From assembly GCA_951804985.1 (NCBI GenBank), contig OX638132.1, forward strand, positions 90,338,696 to 90,402,695: 64,000 bases of DNA. The letters run 5' to 3'. This DNA is from Dryomyza anilis. Taxonomy: Eukaryota; Arthropoda; Insecta; Diptera; Dryomyzidae. The notes beneath the pieces are model-generated. The model searched no databases and was not told the origin of the DNA. It was given only the letters and a program-made list of their open reading frames with translations. This document shows, piece after piece, positions 58,806 to 64,000 of the stretch (position 1 is the first letter of the stretch; each line of letters starts with the position of its first letter). The translations under genes and the position numbers were made by a program.

Positions 58806-60202
58806 CTCCTATAACAATTTAATTATTTCACTTCAAGCTACTTTTCGTAATTTCTTTTCATACTGCCAATTAATCATGTTTGAACTATTAATTAAAAGGA
58901 TGCTTTGAGATTTGAAAAGTCATGTGGTAATTGGATTTAAGTTCCAATGGAATGCTATTGAAATTACTTTATTACCAACTATTTTACACATCTTTTTTAC
59001 ACTGTTTGCCTCAAACTTTGTGGCACTCTTCGATCAATGACAAAGTGAAACGTAATGAAATGATTTGTTTTTCGGTTTTGCTTTCGTAAAAGCAAATAAA
59101 AATTTTTATGAATGAAACCGGTGTGTTTTCTACTTTTCTATATGTTGTTGTTCAACTGGCAAATGGCATTTGGGAAATCGTATCAAAGCGAGACGGTGTT
59201 GATGTGCTGTACGTCTTTCTGGTTAGGGCAGGTGGGCATGCAACAACAACCTCATCGAATTCAACTGTTGATGCAAACATCTTAGTGATTATCATCAAAC
59301 AACAGTCGCCAGTCACCAGTCGAGTGTGTTAGGCAGTCAGTGAATCAAACACTTCGAACGACTGACTCGACTGACTGCACGGACGGACGGATGAATGGAT
59401 AAATATGAGCAAAATAAGTTGACTTTCATCCATGAGACTGAGTTGGACTTGGAGCTGAAGATGAAGTCGCCGAAGCTGTTCATGTTGTTCGCCAATATTT
59501 CAGTTTGGTATCTCGTTTTATGTCGTTGACATATTGCGATATATTTTATGTTGTTGTTGTTGTTATCGTATTGTAGCTGGACAAATACTTGTCGTTGTTT
59601 TCAAATGCTATCGGATGCGCCTGGCAAATGGCGCGGCGGTTCGAATGGGTTCATTTGGCATGCCATGAAATAAGTGAAAATTTTATCAATTTCCACATTT
59701 TACTTTCGCGCCGCGATTAATTTCACATTTTTCTTTTTCATCTACTGCTTCTTCATCATCAACATCATCATTACGTTCATCAGCATCTACTTCAGCTCTT
59801 CGCCTGTTGTAATTAAAAGTTTGTCAAGTTTAATGCCAGATGCATCATCAGCACTATCTGCATCCATAGAATACGAGATTTATATACAGTTGCAAGTAAA
59901 AGTTTTACGTTTCGACGTTACAATTCCAATGGATTGTCTTCGGAATCGCCTATAAGGCGTGGAGAAGATAGCTTTGTATTTAGAAAGTCAATACATTATT
60001 ATTGAAAATAAATTAACCACAATATATGCTGTGAAATGAGTTATTTTTTAAAAATTTCGAAGTGAAATTTTAAATCAATTAAAACTTTTTTAATATGTTG
60101 TAAAATACCTAGCGTATACACAAAATGTGATATCTTCGTTTTAGACGTAAAAGTTAACAACAGAATTTCAATATCAGGTTTACAAAAATCATTTTATATA
60201 TC
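58806..60202. other. Repeat-free island (58.9-60.0 kb), no supported gene
   Basis: Less AT-rich than the surroundings, with simple runs (CGACTGACTCGACTGACTG; CGGACGGACGGATGAATGG; TTGTTGTTGTTGTTATCG; TCATCATCAACATCATCATT). Open frames at 59108-59332 and 59674-59955 read through these and lack start or splice evidence. It may be regulatory DNA. Confidence 0.4.
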
Positions 60203-61549
60203 GTCACAGTCATGCCAAAAGGGCGAATGTGCATTTTTAAAAATGATGGGAAATCAAATTTAAAATTTTGAAGTGCTTTAAAAATTAGCAAAATTTATAT
60301 TTTTTACTATTTTATCTGTTATTTTGGTTTATTTGTCAATTATTATCACATATATAAAATATCTTTAGATTTGGACAAGCTACTGAATTATAACTACAGA
60401 TTTTGTGAGGCTATATCCTGATCAAAACGCAAATATTTTTGTTTTTTATGCTATAACTTTTTATTAGCGCAAGATAAAATAGTAATGTAAAGGTATTAAT
60501 TGTCTGCTTTTAAAGCACCTATCTATTGGCATCATTAATAAAAAATATTTTGTCAAACATTAATTTGCCATTTGTTAGTTGCAGGAAAAAATGTTTGGCA
60601 AAATATTTTTAAATAATGATGCCAATCGATAGGTGCTTTAAAAACAAACAATTAATATCTTTACACAATTATTTTATCTTGCACCAATAAAAGATTATAG
60701 CAAGAAACGAAGAAAATGTTGTCATGCCGAAAGGGCGAATCTTTTCGTTTTTTTGCTATAACTTTTTAATGGTACAAGAAAAAATAGTGCTGTAAAGACA
60801 ATTTTTATTTGTTTTCAAAGCACCTATCGATCTGCATCATTAATTAAAAATCATTAAAAAATTTTGCCAAACATTAATTGGCCATTTGTTATTTGCAGGA
60901 AAAAATGTTTGGCAAAATATTTTTAAATAATGATGCCAATAGATAGTTGCTTTAAAAACAAACAATTAATACATTTACACTACTATTTTATCTTGCACCA
61001 ATAAAAGATTATAGCAAAAAACGAAGAAATTGGAAAAATTGAAATTTTTGTTATGCCAAAAGGGCGAATCTTTTCGTTTTTTTGCTATAACTCTTTAGTG
61101 GTACAAGATAAAATAGTGATTTAAAGCAATTATTGTTGATTTTCAAAGCACCTATCGAGCTGCATCATTAATTAAAGATAATAAAAAAAAAATGCCAAAC
61201 ATTAATTTGCCATTTGTTATTTGCAGGAAAAAATGTTTGGCAAAATATTTTTAAATAATGATGCCAATAGATAGGTGCTTTAAAAACAAACAATTAATAC
61301 ATTTACACCACTATTTTATCTTGCACCAATAAAAAATTATAGCAAAAAAACGAAGAAATTGGAAAAATTGAAAATTTTGTCATGCCGAAAGGGCGAATCT
61401 TTTCGTTTTTTTGCTATAACTCTTTAATGGTAGAAGATAAAATAGTGACGTAAAGGCAATTATTGTTGGTTTTCAAAGCACCTATAGATCTGCATCATAA
61501 ATTACAAATATTTTGCAAAAATTTTATCCTGCGAATAACAAATGGCAAA
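60203..61549. repeat. Fold-back repeat array, about 329-bp period
   Basis: The left terminus GTCACAGTCATGCCAAAAGG matches the element end at 2157. After a short subterminal region come palindromic units with ATGCCAAAAGGGCGAATC-type boundaries at about 60723, 61052 and 61381, i.e. a regular 329-bp step. Each unit has CGTTTTTTTGCTATAAC, then AAAGCACCTATCGAT, AATTTGCCATTTGTTATTTG, and then mirrored GCCAATAGATAGGTGCTTT. It is cut at about 61549 by the next repeat. Confidence 0.85.
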
Positions 61550-62165
61550 CATATATGGGCATTTGCTGGGGTTTGCTGGGACATTTGTACGCTTAAAACT
61601 TCAATATCTCAAAGGAAAATTTATGAATTTACTTATACTAATTTAATCTATACGGTAGATCAAAAGATATAAATTAAATAGCTGTCGTTCCGGACGGTAC
61701 AAACACAGAAGTAAATTTCTAGGTTCATATGGATATTCCAAAAAGTCAGCGAATTTTTGGTACAAATTATTTTTTCGAATTATTTTAGAAAATAGCTGAA
61801 ATCATGTGCTTTATTTGTATATTTACACATTGTTACCAAAACTTATAGTTTTTTCATAGTAAATCACAGAAAAATTCCGTACGGGGATTTTTTTTTCTTT
61901 TTCTAAAAATACTTTTTGCGTACAAATTATTTTTTTGGATAATTTAGAGATAAAGCTGATATAATTTACTTTATTTTTTCATATGTTCACTTTGTTACTA
62001 AAGTTTATCGTTTTTTCGTAATAAATCACAGAATAATTCCGGACGTACTGTATGAAAATTTGCACCACGATTTTTTTCTAAAAATAATTTAGTGAAGGAT
62101 AAAAGGTTTTTTTTTAATTGCTTATATGAGAAATTACTCAATAATGTAATTTTCACTAGATTTTA
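61549..62165. repeat. CpG-boxed repeat of about 187 bp, copy 2
   Basis: GTACGCTTAAAACTTCAATA parallels 31795. Boxes TTCCGGACGGTAC, TTCCGTACGGGG and TTCCGGACGTAC occur at 61688, 61875 and 62037. The first half aligns in order with 31755-32345. Confidence 0.72.
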
Positions 62166-62172
62166 TATGTAT

Positions 62173-62461
62173 ACACAGACATTTTTTATTTTTTTTGGCA
62201 TGAGGTTGGAAGAACGAAAAAGTAAGTTGTATCAACTAACTTTATTGGATTAAATTGAATTGTCTACAAATTTGTTGGCTGAACTGCGGTTGGCGCTTGA
62301 AATATTAGCCTATACATAATCCAAATGGTTCTAAATCTTTACTAAATTGTTTGAAATTGGTTTAGTCCTAACTACAGTTTTAGTAATAACAACCGACTAA
62401 GCGGTTGAGAAAACCAAATAAGTTTGTTGAGCACAGAGTCTTTTCTATTTCTATTCTGTGT
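62173..62461. mobile_element. MITE family 1, copy C
   Basis: Ends ACACAGACATTTTTTATTTT and TTCTATTCTGTGT. Internal GGCATGAGGTTGGAAGAACG, TTGAAATATTAGCCTATAC and ACAACCGACTAAGCGG match copies A and B. Confidence 0.75.
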
Positions 62462-64000
62462 GTGGATCATAGTAACAAATCGGACGTAGGAGTAATAACC
62501 ACGTAGGAATATTTTGTATCGATTCAGTCTTATTTTGTAATTTTTTGGTACTTAATTGATATGCATATTATGACCGAATGCGGCCCTTTCAAGAATACTA
62601 CAATATTTTGATTATCAAAAACAATTTCTCCAAATTGATTTTGTTTATAAAACTGTTCAATCAGAAAAACACTAAATCTCGATATTACGGGATGCTGCTG
62701 AATGTAAAACTAATACATAAGCCGAAAACTCTAAACTACGCAGACATATTAAAAAGCAGACACTACAAAAAAACAGACAGACAGACCGACAACTAAACTG
62801 GTAGACAGTTAGTTAGCGTCCAGTTTTATTTTGAAATTTAATTTTTTTTTATTGTCGATGCACGCAAAGTAAAAGGGAAAACAGCAGCTTAATAAAACAC
62901 AAATAAAACCAAAACACGTGCAAAAACAGAAATGTGTTGTCTAAGCCAAAACAAAGTCAAAGCCATGGTTCATGCTGCAAAGCCAATGTTAAGAGCCAAC
63001 GACTAACGACGCGACCAAAGCCAGAGCCATGTTATTGTGGTTGGCCGCAAGGCACTTTATTTGCTTTGGCAATTGCCCATAAAGACAGCGCTTAAAGACT
63101 ACAACTAAAAATTGTTCATAGTAAATAAAGAAAAAAAACTACACCAGAGAAATTTCAAAAATATGCATTTTAATTTTTCAAGATTTTTATTAGAAATTCA
63201 AATTGTTTCTGTTTAATATTAAAATATAAATTTTAAAACTAAACTTAATTGTTGGATTTTTATTCGATCGCTATCCGATAGGCGGAATTGGGTAAAATTG
63301 ATAATCAATACAGAATTTTTTCTAAGTTTGTCAATTTAGACTGCTTAAAATGGGCTAAATTAAATATGAAACACTGCAATACCGAACATATTTTGCTTAG
63401 TTTTCAAATTCACACACACCCTTAATTCAGAAAAAAATATATATATTTTTGGCGATAAATTGGAAATTTTGTATGTAAAATTTTCATAAATTTCACGGAT
63501 GTGTAATACATTTTTTAACCCTTTTAAGACTGCAGCGTATATTTTACCCGTCATGTTTCCCATAATCCGGATACAAGATGCTCAGAATTTTTTCGAAACT
63601 AGCTCCATACATTATTTCAATACGAAATTATATAAACCTCTATTTTAATCCGAATACTCCTTAATTTTTTTTTTCGAATTTTGAAATAAAACTTCTTTAA
63701 TTAAGATAAGTATCCCGAATACATCATTTATTTTTATATTGAGTGCAAAGATATGCTAGGACGAGTGTGAAAATGCGGTAAAAACCGATGAAACACAAAA
63801 AATATATAAATTTGAAAACCGAGTAAAATTATAAATAATTGAGGTCGAAAACTATCATATGGACAACAAATTATTATTTCTTATTATTGCCTTAATTTCA
63901 CGTTTTAAAATTTTGTTTCACTTTGAGACATTTCCATTTAAAAACGGGACAGCGGATTAACTTTACATTTTTTACACACATTAGTTACGAAGAAATAGTT
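62462..64000. other. Intergenic to window end, no supported gene
   Basis: Bases 62800-63120 are less AT-rich and repeat-free (AAAGCCAGAGCCATG; GGTTGGCCGCAAGGCAC). 63500-63700 shares a loose repeat with 47372-47754. The rest is AT-rich. The 72-codon frame at 62578-62796 and the - strand frame at 63360-63563 have no recognised motif. Confidence 0.4.

Noticed and set aside
59674..59955. 93-codon + strand open frame
   Set aside because: Phe/Ile/Ser-rich reading of TCATCATC/TTC runs; no conserved motif, but expression data could revive it.

Overview
The window looks like nuclear DNA of a higher fly (Diptera, probably a calyptrate such as a blow fly or house-fly relative). The grounds are one insect-specific Osiris-family gene with dipteran-style short intron and codon use, a strongly AT-rich background, a tRNA-derived SINE, degenerate Tc1/mariner copies, a Helitron-like element, and dispersed repeats carrying the TTGATCAGCAT...GTCCGTCTGTC block that is common in fly genomes. 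The species cannot be fixed from sequence alone.

Only one gene is well supported: a two-exon Osiris (DUF1676) gene at 14908-16257 on the + strand, predicted at 289 residues with signal peptide, two-Cys region, hydrophobic DUF1676 core, Gly/Ser/Trp-rich tail and AQTIAY motif. Upstream lie a purine-rich GAAGAC block and a CT (GAGA-factor-like) tract. Downstream a G-poor stretch runs about 2.6 kb to tandem AATAAA signals and may be a long 3' UTR; it starts with a stem-loop. One small secreted-looking ORF on the - strand (22564-22749) is possible but weak.

The rest is non-coding or mobile. 1-5.99 kb: part of a fold-back repeat array, one complete fold-back element, a CCCTAG MITE and TGATGAA-type palindromic elements. 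6-7.4 kb: a less AT-rich, repeat-free island. 7.8-10.4 kb: nested repeats (dispersed dipteran repeat carrying a MITE and a SINE, then another repeat carrying a MITE). 11.4-13.2 kb: composite inverted-repeat element. 13.3-19.9 kb: Osiris locus. 20-21.7 kb: repeats with a 5'-truncated LINE. 23.9-25.9 kb: dispersed repeats and a strand-switching minisatellite. 27.3-28.3 kb: duplicated 15-bp minisatellite. 30.1-35.9 kb: Helitron-like copies, three copies of one 220-bp MITE, and a CpG-boxed repeat of about 187 bp. 41-49 kb and 51-52.7 kb: a cluster of TGATGAA-type elements with a nested SINE and possible solo LTR. 50.1 and 54.3-55.6 kb: two dead mariner-like transposons. 58-62.5 kb: further MITEs, a tandem duplication, the fold-back array again and the CpG-boxed repeat.

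The genes do not form an operon or pathway; the biology is one cuticle/trachea-type secretory gene embedded in transposon-rich DNA. The most unusual material is the set of non-coding repeat architectures: fold-back arrays of about 329 bp, TGATGAA palindromes, the TTCCGGACGGGACA-boxed repeat, and minisatellites growing inside Helitron-like elements.
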